A DNA stretch of 64,000 nt, from positions 44,888,001 through 44,952,000 of the forward strand of contig OZ231127.1 of the NCBI GenBank assembly GCA_965153355.1, written 5' to 3'. Numbering within the stretch: the first letter of the stretch is position 1; each line of letters begins with the position of its first letter. This document shows, one piece after another, positions 45,906 through 57,400 of the stretch. Source of the stretch: Flaccisagitta enflata. Taxonomy: Eukaryota > Chaetognatha > Sagittoidea > Aphragmophora. The position numbers were made by a program, and so were the translations under genes. Under the pieces are notes generated by a model that did not search any database, was not told the DNA's origin, and saw only the letters and a program-made list of their open reading frames with translations.

Positions 45906-46117
45906 TCAAGTTTCATCTAGCAAACCGCCAGAAGCTCTTGAGATATGGAAGTAGAGTAAGACCGTCTGAAGTTGTTCTGCCGCCGATCTAACGTGAAGTT
46001 CTAGACGCGTTGTCGCCTCGGCCGTCGCCTTCATCGCCTTATCAATGAAATGATCCAAGAAGAAGTTAAACGGACGCTTTCCGGTGCTCTCGGTTTTTAG
46101 GAGTATGGCATTCCTTG
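45906..46117 (-). other. Coding-like minus-strand segment, unrecognised
   Basis: Reads PFNFFLDHFIDKAMKATAEA then LELHVRSAAEQLQTVLLYF and stops at TGA after GGLLDET. Composition is coding-like and alpha-helical, but the 5' edge lies in an inverted repeat and no good acceptor is visible. Confidence 0.3.
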
Positions 46118-46354
46118 TATAAATTATATACAGTGGAGCTTCGCTAGAGCGCACCCGCTAATAAGGCATGCCCGCCTATAAGGCATACAACCTGGCGTCC
46201 CATGAGAGATTTTGTAGTTATTTTTATATTGGCAATAAGGCAGCTTCACTATAAGGCATAATTTAGCCCAGTCCCCTGGAATGCGCTCTAGTGAAGCTTA
46301 ACTGTATACATTATGTACCAGGAATGCCATACTCCTAAAAACCGAGAACACTGG
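46081..46354. repeat. Inverted repeat with a MITE at its apex
   Basis: CCGGTGCTCTCGGTTTTTAG, GAGTATGGCATTCC at 46081-46114 returns as its complement at 46317-46352. The CAGT MITE (46131-46304) lies exactly between the arms. Confidence 0.7.
46131..46304. mobile_element. CAGT-type MITE, intact
   Basis: Termini CAGTGGAGCTTCGCTAGAGC and (complement) CAGTTAAGCTTCACTAGAGC; TA at 46129-46130 and 46305-46306. 174 bp. It is the reference copy for the split element at 10372-11112 and the diverged one at 12434. Confidence 0.82.
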
Positions 46355-46359
46355 CCCGA

Positions 46360-46955
46360 ACCCATTCGTCGATCCGTTATCCCTTTCGGCCTTCTTTGCA
46401 TCCGTTGCCTCATCACACATCTTTAATGGGACCCTAAATCTTTCAGTTGTAGAACCGTTCACTATCTCTGAATTAGATATGAAGACTTGACCAGAGTATA
46501 TATTTAGTATGAATGAGTATCAAACACGAATCTTAATCACGAACCCGCCAATGACAGCTCAAAGGAAACTGACGAGAAATAAAGCTTCTTTTGATGTTTT
46601 TTTACACTTTGCATCTTATCCAATATCCATCGTCATTTGAAATCAGTCCTATGGAAACGTCTAATCAAACGCTTCAATAAATCACGACACAAACCCTATT
46701 CAGTATCAAAAGTATTCCTTTTCTTTTCATTTTCGATTGTTAAAAATTCAAAGAGAATAGAAAGAGTCACTCGAACGACAACAACACCCAACGCGACGCG
46801 ATGCGGAATGCGACGGAATGACACGAATTCACGGAATCTCACAACAAAAGAACAACGCAAGAGAGAGAGAAAAAAAGATATGGATAGAAAATATACAGAA
46901 AGACAAAGAAATGAGAGAATAAAAAAAAAGAAACTGAATCGGATTTGAAAAAAAA

Positions 46956-46958
<3 letters not shown>
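46360..46958. other. Intergenic, no supported feature
   Basis: Unique sequence; a GCGACGCGATGCGG patch near 46797. No exon. Confidence 0.45.
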
Positions 46959-47047
<89 letters not shown>

Positions 47048-47057
47048 GAGAGAGAGA
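46959..47057. repeat. (GA)n
   Basis: Pure GA array of about 98 bp with one GTGA near the end. Confidence 0.95.
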
Positions 47058-47258
47058 TTTGAGCATCTATCGCGCATTCCTTTTTTTCGGCCTCTTGTAA
47101 ATTTCCGCTTCAACGGTCAGCAAAGATCCGAGATTTGGATCACGTGATTCAGTGAAAAGATCCATCGTCTTCCGCAATGGTCTCCCATTGCATTGGGCTC
47201 AGGCCTCGCCTTTGGCTCCGGCGCGGCCTCAGCTTTAGCTTAAGCTCCAGTGTTGGTA

Positions 47259-47588
47259 AGAGTGGGCTCAATTCGGGCATTAAAATGAAACATAATTTCC
47301 AAGCACTTTTCATGTTCCATTCACATATATTAAGGGCCCAATCTCATTGGAAAATCGATTTAGACTTCATCTAGGCGCTCCGGCATCAATGCTGTGGTTG
47401 TATAGAATTCCTATGATAGAAATTTCACTCAAAACTCCAGCAAAGAATTCTATACAACTTCAGCATAGATGACGGAGTGCCTAGATCAAGTCCACTTTCC
47501 AAAGAGATTGGGCTCTTACTTTGCAAGAGGAACATGATAAGTGCTTGGAAATAGTGATTCATTCGATTGCCCATATTCAGCCCACTCT
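47259..47588. mobile_element. Mutator-like foldback element with 10-bp target duplication
   Basis: 330 bp, palindromic nearly throughout: AGAGTGGGCTCAATTCGGGC at the left, its complement (GCCCATATTCAGCCCACTCT) at the right. AGTGTTGGTA sits directly outside each end (47249-47258 and 47589-47598), an exact 10-bp duplication. Long terminal inverted repeats with a 9-10 bp duplication are typical of Mutator-like (MULE) elements. Confidence 0.82.
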
Positions 47589-47599
47589 AGTGTTGGTAT

Positions 47600-47970
47600 C
47601 ACTGTTGGCTTCAAATTTGGCGTGGGCTCATATTCTTACTAAGCATCGCATCGGTTGCGTCCACTGTATGTCCTAATGAGGTGACTGAAGAAACCATACA
47701 TGATCTACACCTATTTACATCCCACACACTATCACACATGTCACACACAAATCCTACTAATACAAAGTTCAAGGAGAAAAGAAGGAAAAAAATTAGGTAA
47801 TTTCCAATGGGGATTGTACGGTTTGTACCCTCGAACTTTATTTTTTCTGTGGCCAAGTTCAGATCTTCTTGACTGACATATTTCTTCATGCACAAAAGAG
47901 AAGAAATCGCCCCAGATTCATCTCAACCCCTCACGCAAAAGTTATGGGACAGTATGACAGGACGAATGAT
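47600..47970. other. Intergenic, no supported feature
   Basis: Unique sequence; the minus-strand frame over 47611-47895 is not recognised. Confidence 0.4.
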
Positions 47971-47972
47971 GA

Positions 47973-48567
<595 letters not shown>

Positions 48568-48706
48568 CTCTTTTTCCCCTGTTGCTTTTGGTCTCCGTTC
48601 CATAAATACGTTGGCGGACGCAACAACAACAACAACGACGACTTCGATAACAACTACGAAAATGACGTAGTCAGCGAAAATAACAGAAATAATGACAACG
48701 GTCTCT

Positions 48707-49069
48707 CTACCGCGCAACACGTAACATCGCGGTTGGGATCGTCCCAGCAACGGGTCCATCCATCCGAACACGATATTTGGCCGGTTCTTCTTCTTCTTCT
48801 TCCTCCGCTTCCCTCTCTTCCTTCTCTCCGGCCTCCTCCTCCTCCTCCTCCTCATCGTCCTCCCACTCCCGTTGAGCACCTACGCCTACCGACCCAATTT
48901 TTCCGCCATGAGGTCCTGACGAGGTAGATCTCTCTCTCGCCCACGATGACGACCGCGGATGGCGACCCCCGTTGCCGGATGGCCCGGATTCCCGTAGCCT
49001 CTTCTTCAGTCCTTGTTTGCCGTCGTCGTCGTCGTCGTCGTCGTTGTTACCATCGGTGACCGTGCCCAT
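48707..49069 (-). other. Acidic low-complexity open frame, possible first exon
   Basis: GC-rich island. The minus strand opens MGTVTDGNNDDDDDDDGKQG, passes a basic/Ser/Gly stretch and a long Glu run, and reads PAKYRVRMDGPVAGTIPTAM before a stop; a GCGCG|GTAGAG donor lies just before that stop. The plus strand is open as well, so coding is unproven. Confidence 0.25.
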
Positions 49070-49310
49070 GTGACAACGCGACTGTGTGACTATGTGGTCC
49101 GGGGTGGGTGAGATTGTTGTTGTCGTTGTCGGCTATCTCATCGGTCGCTGTAACGATTCGTCGGTGTTGAGACCGTGTGTGTGTGTAACAACGCGAGTGT
49201 GATTATGTGGACAAGGTTGGAGGGATCGTTGTTGTTGCTGTTACCCATCTTCTCGGTTGCTGTAACGATTCGTCGGTGTCGCGACTGGGTGAGGATGTTT
49301 CTGCTGACCG
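49070..49310. repeat. Tandem duplication of about 120 bp
   Basis: CGACTGTGTGACTATGTGG ... CGGTCGCTGTAACGATTCGTCGGTGTTG is followed by CGAGTGTGATTATGTGG ... CGGTTGCTGTAACGATTCGTCGGTGTCG. Moderately diverged and GC-rich compared with the flanks. Confidence 0.7.
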
Positions 49311-50031
49311 TGTCATCCGACGTGGGGGTGGTGGTCGCTTAAATCGTGTCATCTGATGTTGCTAATGTATGCCAAGTTCCGCTGTTGTTTATGTTCACCT
49401 TTCTCTTCTTTGGTACGTGCAGCGATTTCATGAACTAGTGACGATGTAAGACACAAGAGTGACAAAATTGACAAGAGGATGGTGTTCCATGTTGCCTTCA
49501 ACTGTGAGAAGAACATGCAAAAAATAGGCATGTGGAAATCTTAACTTAGCTGTCTTCCTCAACCAACACACAGGGTCTTTGAAGCTGGTATAACTTTTAA
49601 AAAATGTTTAAGCCTGGAGACTACGTTTTTTCCATTATATATGTATTTCTGAGCAAAACCTGACCAAAAACAAAAAAATCGGTTGGGAAATTTTTTTGAT
49701 ATTCACTTTTTTTACCTCCGCAAGGTACAGATCATTGAATTCTTCTATTTTTTGGACAATTAACCTTGTTCTTCCTGTAATTTTTTAACAAATTGAGCAA
49801 GAAATGCCAGATTGGTCCCATTTAAGAGATCTTTTAGAGATCTTTCCAACTGTCACTGATATTTCATAAATCCGCTAAAAAAAAACAACAGAATAATAGC
49901 ACGTCAAACATGACCAATTTCATGGGGGTTTTGGACGTTTTCTTAGTCTATTGAAGTTTCCCATTTTTCAGCAGTTTCACTTTTGATTAGAACTTTTGAG
50001 CAAGTGAAGCTAGAAATATCAGATTGGTCCT

Positions 50032-50232
50032 TTATTAGTTGCGGACACGCAAATCTATAAGAGGCTTTGTCCGCCTGTCCATCCGTTGGTTTGTTGGTCC
50101 ATCCATGATGATCAAGTCGAAAAGTGGAAAAACAAGCGTTTTAGATACTTTTTGTGTATGGGGGTGAGAGCTGGGGTGTGGATTGGGTTGGCTACCCCTG
50201 CCCACCCATCCGCAACGATTTTTCTAGCTGTC
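50032..50232 (+). mobile_element. Hairpin-headed element nested in the large foldback
   Basis: Head AGTTGCGGACACGCAAAT (50037-50054), CTATAAGAGGCTTTGTCC, short GTCC core, GATCAAGTCGAAAAGTGG body, GCTACCCCTGCCCACCCATC and CCGCAACG tail. Confidence 0.7.
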
Positions 50233-50369
50233 ATTAATTTTTTTGTGAATCTATTGAAAAATGAAATGAGTTCTTGACAAACAAGAGCATTATCCCACCA
50301 CCACCACCTCTTTTCACAGTCTGATCCTAGCTTTGTATGCATCCCTGGATCCTAACATCTAGGAGTAGG

Positions 50370-51515
50370 AGGCATTTTCTGTCGATTTGTTCATCTGTTC
50401 TTTGGACCAAAATTTGGGCAGTGGTCCGAAAAGGGGTAATATCCTATAAAATACTGGGGGACTTTTGTCTGCTTGTCAGTCTTGCTGTTTGTCCATTTAT
50501 TTGTTCTTTCATTTGTCCCCCCTAGCAGGCCTCTCAGGTCTCAAATTAGGCCTCCCAAGTCTCAAATCAGGCCTCTCAAGAATCAAATCAGGTCTCCCAG
50601 GCCTTGAATCAGTTTACAAACCAGTCCTCACAGATATCTCATTAGCCCTCTCAGACTTCAAATCCATGCTCTCAGGCCTCAAAAACAACCTCTTAGGCTT
50701 CAATTCAGCCCTCTCAAGCTGCAAAGCTGCCTTCCCAGCCTTAAAACATGCCTCTCACGCCTTAGATAAGGGCTCCCAGACCTCGAATCAGTCCTCTTCA
50801 GCAACCAATCAGCCCTCTTAAGCATCAAATCAATCGGGAAAGTTTTGAAGTCAGTATTCCATAATAATGTGGTTTTCATTTTCTCATGTGGAAGTTTAAG
50901 AACTCAGTTGAGCGGTTGCAACCTCAAACAAATTTGGCAAATTGATAATTCCCTTAAATTTGTCACTGAGCAGATTGCTCTGTAACAGATAAGCTCCGTA
51001 AGACTCAAACAAACAAATGGACCAAAGGACAGATGAATGAATGAAAGTCCCACTATTGTCCATTTCTGTCCATTTGTTCGTTCAAGTCTAAGAGGGCTGA
51101 TTTAGTGACTGAGATATTAACTTGATGCAAGAGAGGGCTGATTGGTAGCCCAAGCGCTGTTTTAAGGTCTGAGAGCACTAATTTAAGGCCTGAGAGGAAT
51201 GTTTTGAAGACTAAGAGGGCAGATTTGAAATCTGAGACGGTTCAATTGAGGCTTGTTTGAAGTGTGAGATGGTGTGAGAGGGCTAATAAGAGGCCTGTGA
51301 GGTTTGATTTATGGACTTAGAGGGCTGATTTGAGGCCTGAGAGACATGATTTGAGTATCAAGAGGCCTGATTTGAGGCCAGGGAGACCTGAGGCTTGATA
51401 GGGAGGACAAACTTATGAACAAATAGATAAATAGGCAGAAAAACTGACAAGCTAAGGAAAGCCCCCTGTGTTTGACAGGACTTTGTCCCCTTTGGGGCCA
51501 CTGCCCAAAGAACAG
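50370..51515. mobile_element. Composite element(s) with two minisatellite blocks
   Basis: GGGCAGTGGTCCGAAAAGGG and GGGGGACTTTTGTCTGCTTG arm, degenerate 21-bp units (GGCCTCTCAGGTCTCAAATCA type) at 50523-50830, a spacer with the 8385-type repeat (50865-51000), units in the opposite orientation at 51085-51400, and the closing arm TGTTTGACAGGACTTTGTCC and GGGGCCACTGCCCAAAG. Confidence 0.65.
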
Positions 51516-52165
51516 ATGAACAAATATACAAAGCCTCCTAAACAGATTGTTAGGATGCATCTTAAGTTAGGTTCAGACTGCGAAAAAAGGTGGTGGTGGT
51601 GGTATATTGCTCATATTTGAGTCAGAACTCATTTAATTTTTAACAAATTCACAAAAAAAAAAAATGATGACAGTTTGATAAATCTTCAAAAAATTCTTTG
51701 AAATTGGACCAATCTCATATTTCTAGCTTTATTTGTTCAAAAGTTTTAAGCAAAACATGTGAAACTACTGAAAAATGGGAAACTGCAATAGTTTAAAAAG
51801 ACGTCCAAAATCCCCATGAAATTGGTCATGTTTAACTGGTTATAATTCAGTTATTTTTGAGTGGATTCACAAAAAATTGGTGACAGTTGGAAAGATCTCG
51901 AAAAGATCTCTTAAATGGGACCAATCTGGCATTTCTAGCCCAATTCGTTTAGAAGTTACAGGCGAAACTAGGTCAATTGTCCAAAAAATGCCAAAAATCA
52001 ATGACCTGTATCTTGTAGAGGTATGAAATGTGGATATTTCAAAAATTTCCCAACCAATTTTTTCGTTTTTGGTCAGGATATGCTCAAAGATACATATATA
52101 ATGGAAAAAACATAGTCTCCAGGCTTAAACATTTTTTAAAAGTTATCACAGCTTCAAAGACCCTG

Positions 52166-53370
52166 TGAACATAAACGTTGCTACCTGGGCCATGTGTCAT
52201 GTATGGTGTTATTGATGCCTAGATTTTGACTCGTTGTTTCTAGAGCTAGAGACATGTGTGAAGTCTATATATGACGGCAAAATTTCGAAGAAAAATTCAG
52301 CGTTTCACCATACTTTTTGTGTAGTAATCAGTGTAATAATGGTACTCTAATACTTTTAGAAGACAAATTGTTTCTTAGGACACTTAGTGTATACATATTT
52401 ATCATATTCTGACTTCAAAAGTAACTTTAACGATGCAATTCACATGAAACTAAACAAGAAAATCACGATTTTTAGTGAAATCTTGCTTACATCTTTTTAT
52501 TCTTGCCTGTGGTTGAAATTATATTACTCTTTTGTAAAGCAGAATTTTGCATTTTAAAAAACATAGCTCTCTCTGTAAATGATTTTAAAGGAGAGCTATG
52601 TTTTTCATTTTTTCATTTTTTCACATCCTATGCAAAGTTATAATTTCAACGGGCCTCCTGTCAGTGACCAAAAATGAAATTCTTGGAAATTGGCAATAGA
52701 TTTTCTTCATCAATTTTATCTTTATCAGGTTCTTTTTCGATGTAAAGTGGAAACCATGCAAAAAAATATCTATCATGACTTATCTCAATGATTATTGTGG
52801 TATAATCATTCAGTTTTACACATTTTTATTTTTCAGTTTTGGTCCCCAATGAAACACAAATGTTGCCTTCGGGAGACCGCTGTCATATCTAGATGTAGTT
52901 TGATTGGGAGCACCCATTTGTCGCTACAGAGACCGCTAAACGGGGGCAACCACGATTTTTACCCGGGCGCATGGATGTTCCCCTCGTTTCATCTCAAATT
53001 TAGCTTCCCATTCATTTTCAGTATATTCACTGTATTGATAATCTTTATTCTTAGAGGTTACGAAAAAAAAACCCCGAAAACACATAACAAAAGTCAAGAA
53101 ATGTTCAACAATTTCATGTACTTTTCATCTGCCTCATCTTACTCTATATTCTGCCATCAAAGGCTCGACTGGGTTAACAAAACTTACATTCTATGGTGGG
53201 AAAAGTTATTGTATGATGAAACATTGATCAAACAAACTAGCTATAGTAAGGAAATATAGTGTGGTTTTCGATTGGGTACATTTCCTTTTTCTGCGAACAG
53301 GCGGGACATCTAACTTTTTTCTCGTCCCGTCTTGTGACGTTTGGCGTAGGAATAGGAAGCATCCAGTAAT
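52166..53370. other. AT-rich intergenic sequence
   Basis: A short inverted repeat AAAACATAGCTCTC / GAGAGCTATGTTTTT at about 52557-52605. A 154-codon plus-strand frame (52795-53259) starting after a TTTTTCAG site is not recognised and looks non-coding in its second half. Confidence 0.4.
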
Positions 53371-53688
53371 CAGGGGTGCATATAGTTGAGCAGCTTTTGA
53401 TTCTATCCCCCCCCTGCCTTTGATTTTCTTCCCCGCGACGCATCATGACGCCTAACAAAATCTTTGATTTTCTTCCCCTCAAAGCTATAAAACAGTATAT
53501 TTTAGGTTCCAATAGTGTTAAATTGTGTTGTAGTAATTTTGGTACTACCAAAAGTGTTAAATCTTCAAAAAAAAAATTTTCTCATTTTCAAACTTTTGAT
53601 TTTCTTCCCTATCTCCAAACCCTTTGAATTTATTCTCCCACCACGGGGGGGGGGGGGGGGGGTGAATACTCAACTTTATACACCCCTG
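53371..53688. mobile_element. hAT-like MITE, second copy
   Basis: CAGGGGTGCATATAGTTGAG and (complement) CAGGGGTGTATAAAGTTGAG termini, C and G homopolymer tracts and TTTGATTTTCTTCCC repeats, as in 31968-32297. No clear 8-bp duplication here. Confidence 0.75.
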
Positions 53689-53739
53689 AATTCCAGTTCC
53701 AATGCTAAAGAAAGACGCGAGTAGCAACTGAAACCAAAA

Positions 53740-53860
53740 AAGAAGGGATCCAGCGGAGAGACCTGACTGCGCTGTTGCATTCATCGGCAACGGCAACGAT
53801 CAGTGGGTGATCGCCTCAGGCATGGTGATCAACGTGGCGCATCCCTTTCATTGAGGAGGA
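53740..53860 (+). other. Coding-like fragment, duplicated at 55060-55250
   Basis: Reads RPDCAVAFIGNGNDQW and VIASGMVINVAHPFH then TGA. The nucleotide sequence aligns with 55060-55190 (GGCAACGATCAGT, GGTGAYCAACGTG, ATTGAGGAGRA). No family recognised; both may be decayed copies of one exon. Confidence 0.3.
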
Positions 53861-54149
53861 GGGGGAGGAGGGGGAGGAATAAAAGTAGGTACCGTGGTTT
53901 CGAATTCGGGTTAATTTTCCCGATTGTCTTCTTTGTCTTGTTTTGGAAAGAAATTCTCTCTCAAAAAAAAAATGAGAGAGATAAAAAAGATTCGAATTTC
54001 TTATTTCAAATTTCAGGTAACAAGGCCAAGAGATGTCCAATAGATGCGTCCTCTTTAGACGTAAGATATTATCATACAAATTATTAAGATATAAAGATAA
54101 TATGATATAATAATATGAAAATATAAAAATTCAGAGATAAAGAGAAAAA

Positions 54150-54375
54150 TATGAACTGATTCCTCTCTCCCCCCCACGCCTCCCCACCCTCCCCCCACGC
54201 CTCCCCCCACCCTCCCCACCCCTCCCCCCACGCCTCCCCACCCCTCCCCCCACGCCTCCCTCCCCTCCCCACGCCTCCCCACCCTCCCCACGCCTCCCCA
54301 CCCCTCCCCCCACCCCTCCCCACCCCTCCCCCCACCCTCCCCCCCCCCTCCCCCCACGCCTCCCCACACCCCCGT
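54150..54375. repeat. C-rich (CCCCACGCCTCCCCACCCT) minisatellite
   Basis: About 225 bp of CCCCACGCCTCCCCACCCC-like units, strongly strand-asymmetric (C on plus, G on minus). Confidence 0.92.
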
Positions 54376-54384
54376 CTCATCCTC

Positions 54385-54795
54385 ACAAAGAGACATGAAG
54401 GGAGTTGGAGAGATATGGAGAGACATGAGGAAACATGAGGAGACATGAAGAGACATATAGAGACATGAAGAGACATAAGAGACATAAGAGACCTAAGATA
54501 TATAAGAGACATAAGAGATATGAGAGATATGAGACATAAGAGACATAGGAGACATTGGAGACATAAGAGACATATAGGAGACAAATAGGAGACAAAAGAG
54601 ACAAAAAGACATAAAAGACATAAGAGACCTAAGAGACATAAGAGACCTAAGATACATAAGAGACATAAGAGATATAAGAGACATATAGAAGACATAAGAG
54701 ACATATAGGAGACAAAAGAGACAAAAGAGACAAAAGAGACAAAAGAGACGGAAGAGATGAAAAAGACAAGAGAAATATAGGAGACAAGAAGAAAC
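54385..54795. repeat. GAGACATAA purine minisatellite
   Basis: Variable units AGAGACATAAGAGAC, AGACATATAGGAGAC and GACAAAAGA over about 410 bp. Confidence 0.9.
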
Positions 54796-54847
54796 ATGAA
54801 GAGAAATGAAGAGAAAACCTTAAAAATCGTGTTTCGAAATTTTCCTA

Positions 54848-54918
54848 TTTCACACGGACAGACAGACCGACCAAGGGACAGACCCTCTTATAGAGATGCG
54901 AGGACGCATCTAAAAAGG
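54848..54918 (-). mobile_element. Hairpin-headed element head, AGATGCG subfamily
   Basis: CACGGACAGACAGACCGACC core, GACCCTCTTATAG, hairpin AGATGCGAGGACGCATCT (54894-54911) and TAAAAAGG. The body and tail are absent. Confidence 0.62.
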
Positions 54919-55059
54919 TGTAACGAGGTTTTTTCGGCTGTCATGTTCGAGTTCAAGGAAAATTTGTAATTTACTAAGTTTCCCCGGCGCGCAATTGTCA
55001 GTACGACAAGAGAGAACCTATCCAGAACGACAGCAATTGTAGGTCTGGGAAAATGGTCC

Positions 55060-55250
55060 TTAATATTGACAATGCTCCATCAGTTCCTACGTTTTCAAGG
55101 GCAACGATCAGTCCCTTACTACATACATAGCTGTGGTGACCAACGTGATTCTTCCTTATCCTTGTATTGAGGAGAAAGAGGACGAGGTGACTGATACCAG
55201 ACAAAGGAGAGGATTAGGAGAAGGAAGAAAAGTAGTATGTTCTATGGTAA
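55060..55250 (+). other. Coding-like fragment, partner of 53740-53860
   Basis: Reads CSISSYVFKGNDQSL, TTYIAVVTNVILPYPC and an acidic EEKEDEVTD stretch up to a GTAGTATG site. Longer open than its partner, which has a stop at the equivalent of the acidic stretch. Confidence 0.3.
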
Positions 55251-55259
55251 TAAAATCGG

Positions 55260-55825
55260 GTTCATTTCCTAGAAGTCCGTATTGACTATAGTTTGCCCCT
55301 TTCTTCTTGCTTTATTTGCTCCGGAAAATGAATGCATGAATTTTCAGAACAAAAGGGGGAAAGAGACAAGAAAAAAGAATTCAAATTCAAAGGGGAACAA
55401 AAGGGTTTTTTTGTCAGCTCATAAATTCTCAAGAATTTTGACCAAAGTAGGCGTCAACCAACGCCAAGACTTTTTTTTGTCAAAAACGTCGTGACTCACC
55501 TTCAAATACGAGATAGTCGTTTGATATTTGGACACCAAATGACGGCTAGAAATGGGAAATAAGTACAGCGGCGGGGGAAAAGCTAGTTGTGGGGATTCTT
55601 GGTCGGTATTCAGGACTTGCAGCATAGATGGTATATGGTAGCACAATATAGAAGAAAAACATTGGAAAGGTAATGGAGTGTATCGGGGGGGGGGAAGTTA
55701 AATGGAAAGTTACATAGACCGTAGCTTTAGAGGGCTTGTGTTGTGTGTACTTACTTTTCAATGACACTTTTGGTACATCGGAAGCGATATCAGAATTGCT
55801 CTCGCGTGACCTTTGACTCGACCAT
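55260..55825. other. Intergenic, no firm feature
   Basis: A minus-strand donor-like GTAAGT near 55752 follows an open frame (SRESNSDIASDVPKVSLK), but no acceptor keeps that frame open, so I do not call it. Confidence 0.35.
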
Positions 55826-56022
55826 TCAGAATTTGACAAGTTTCACCTTTGAATGACCCGCAAGCTGGATCAATTGTCAATTATAACAATTCCCGGCTCT
55901 CCAGTCTCGACCCTCGTACAACTCGGTCATGGAGTGACCCCACTGACCTCACACGTAAATTCCGTCATGACCGCCGTTTGTGAAAGGTCACACATATCCC
56001 GAACCGCCCGAAGCACTTCATC
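55826..56022 (-). CDS. Possible last two exons of an unrecognised gene
   Basis: Exon 56022-55948 has acceptor AAAACAGCCTCAG and donor GAG|GTCAGT, reading DEVLRAVRDMCDLSQTAVM and TEFTCE. After an 83-bp intron, exon 55864-55826 has acceptor TTGATCCAG and reads LAGHSKVKLVKF then TGA, in phase. Both splice sites and phase agree, and the first exon looks coding. No family recognised and no further upstream exon was located. Confidence 0.4.
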
Positions 56023-56112
56023 CTGAGGCTGTTTTGGTATCCATAATCCCCCTCCTTCAAAATGACGGATTGGCGCAATTTTATTCTAAAAGTGCAACAA
56101 AAAGTATCCTAT

Positions 56113-56270
56113 AAACAAGTACGGATACACGGCCACCAGTTGCGGACGGGTGGGCAGGGGCGGAAATGCGCGTTTCCTTACTTTTCGACTCGATCATTGC
56201 GGACCAACGGACGGACGGACGGACGGACGGACAAAGCCTCTTATAGCGTTGCGTGTCCGCAACTAAAAAC
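56113..56270 (-). mobile_element. Hairpin-headed element, intact (inverted)
   Basis: Tail AACAAGTACGGATACACGGC, CCAGTTGCGGACGGGTGGGC, TCGACTCGATCATTGCGG body, (GGAC)n core, CAAAGCCTCTTATAGCG and hairpin near 56247-56264 then TAAAAAC. Close to the copies at 10167 and 63871, so this subfamily looks young. Confidence 0.76.
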
Positions 56271-56458
56271 ATGAAGAAGTAATCAAAACATTCAAAATTC
56301 GAATAAATGAGTCAGATTTTCAATGATGCGTAAATTTGTAATGAAAGAAGATAAAATCCGCGATTTAAAGCATGAAAACATGGTCTACTTTGGCGCATTG
56401 GACTGGATTTTTCATCAAACGACTGTCGGTTTCTGTCTGAATCTGCCTGTGTCAGTCT

Positions 56459-57180
<722 letters not shown>

Positions 57181-57181
57181 G

Positions 57182-57237
57182 GATCGCCTCATCTCGTCTC
57201 ATCTCATCTCACCTCATCTCATCTCATCTCATCTCGT
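57182..57237. repeat. (CTCAT)n pentanucleotide
   Basis: About ten units of ATCTC/CTCAT. Confidence 0.9.
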
Positions 57238-57278
57238 TTGAGCCGCTAAAATAGGTTCGAAAATTATAAGTTTTTTTT

Positions 57279-57400
57279 CAGGGCTGTATAACGTTGAGCG
57301 GCTTTTGATTTCTTCCCCCCCCCTCCCTTCTCTTTTTTGGTCATTGATCTTCCTTCCCCGCTCGGTCGAAAAATCGTTTGATTTTCTATCTTAGAGTATA
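57279..57400. mobile_element. hAT-like MITE, truncated
   Basis: CAGGGCTGTATAACGTTGAG, CGGCTTTTGATTTCTTCCCC and TTCCTTCCCCGC match the left half of 31968-32297; no right terminus found. Confidence 0.6.

Larger units (their letters stand above)
49571..52165. mobile_element. Large foldback element with nested insertions
   Basis: Left arm from CAGGGTCTTTGAAGCTGGTA, right arm ending in its complement (CAGCTTCAAAGACCCTG). The arms (about 49571-50034 and 51590-52165) share TTAAGCCTGGAGACTACG, AAATCGGTTGGGAAATTT and two copies each of the GAGCTAGAAATRYCAGATTGG module. The apex holds a hairpin-headed element and a composite element with minisatellites. Confidence 0.72.

Noticed and set aside
52795-53259. 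154-codon plus-strand frame after a TTTTTCAG site
   Set aside because: No recognisable domain, hydrophobic AT-driven second half, and no donor or partner exon.
53371-53688. 8-bp target duplication for the second hAT-like copy
   Set aside because: Flanks CCAGTAAT and AATTCCAG do not match, so no duplication is claimed.
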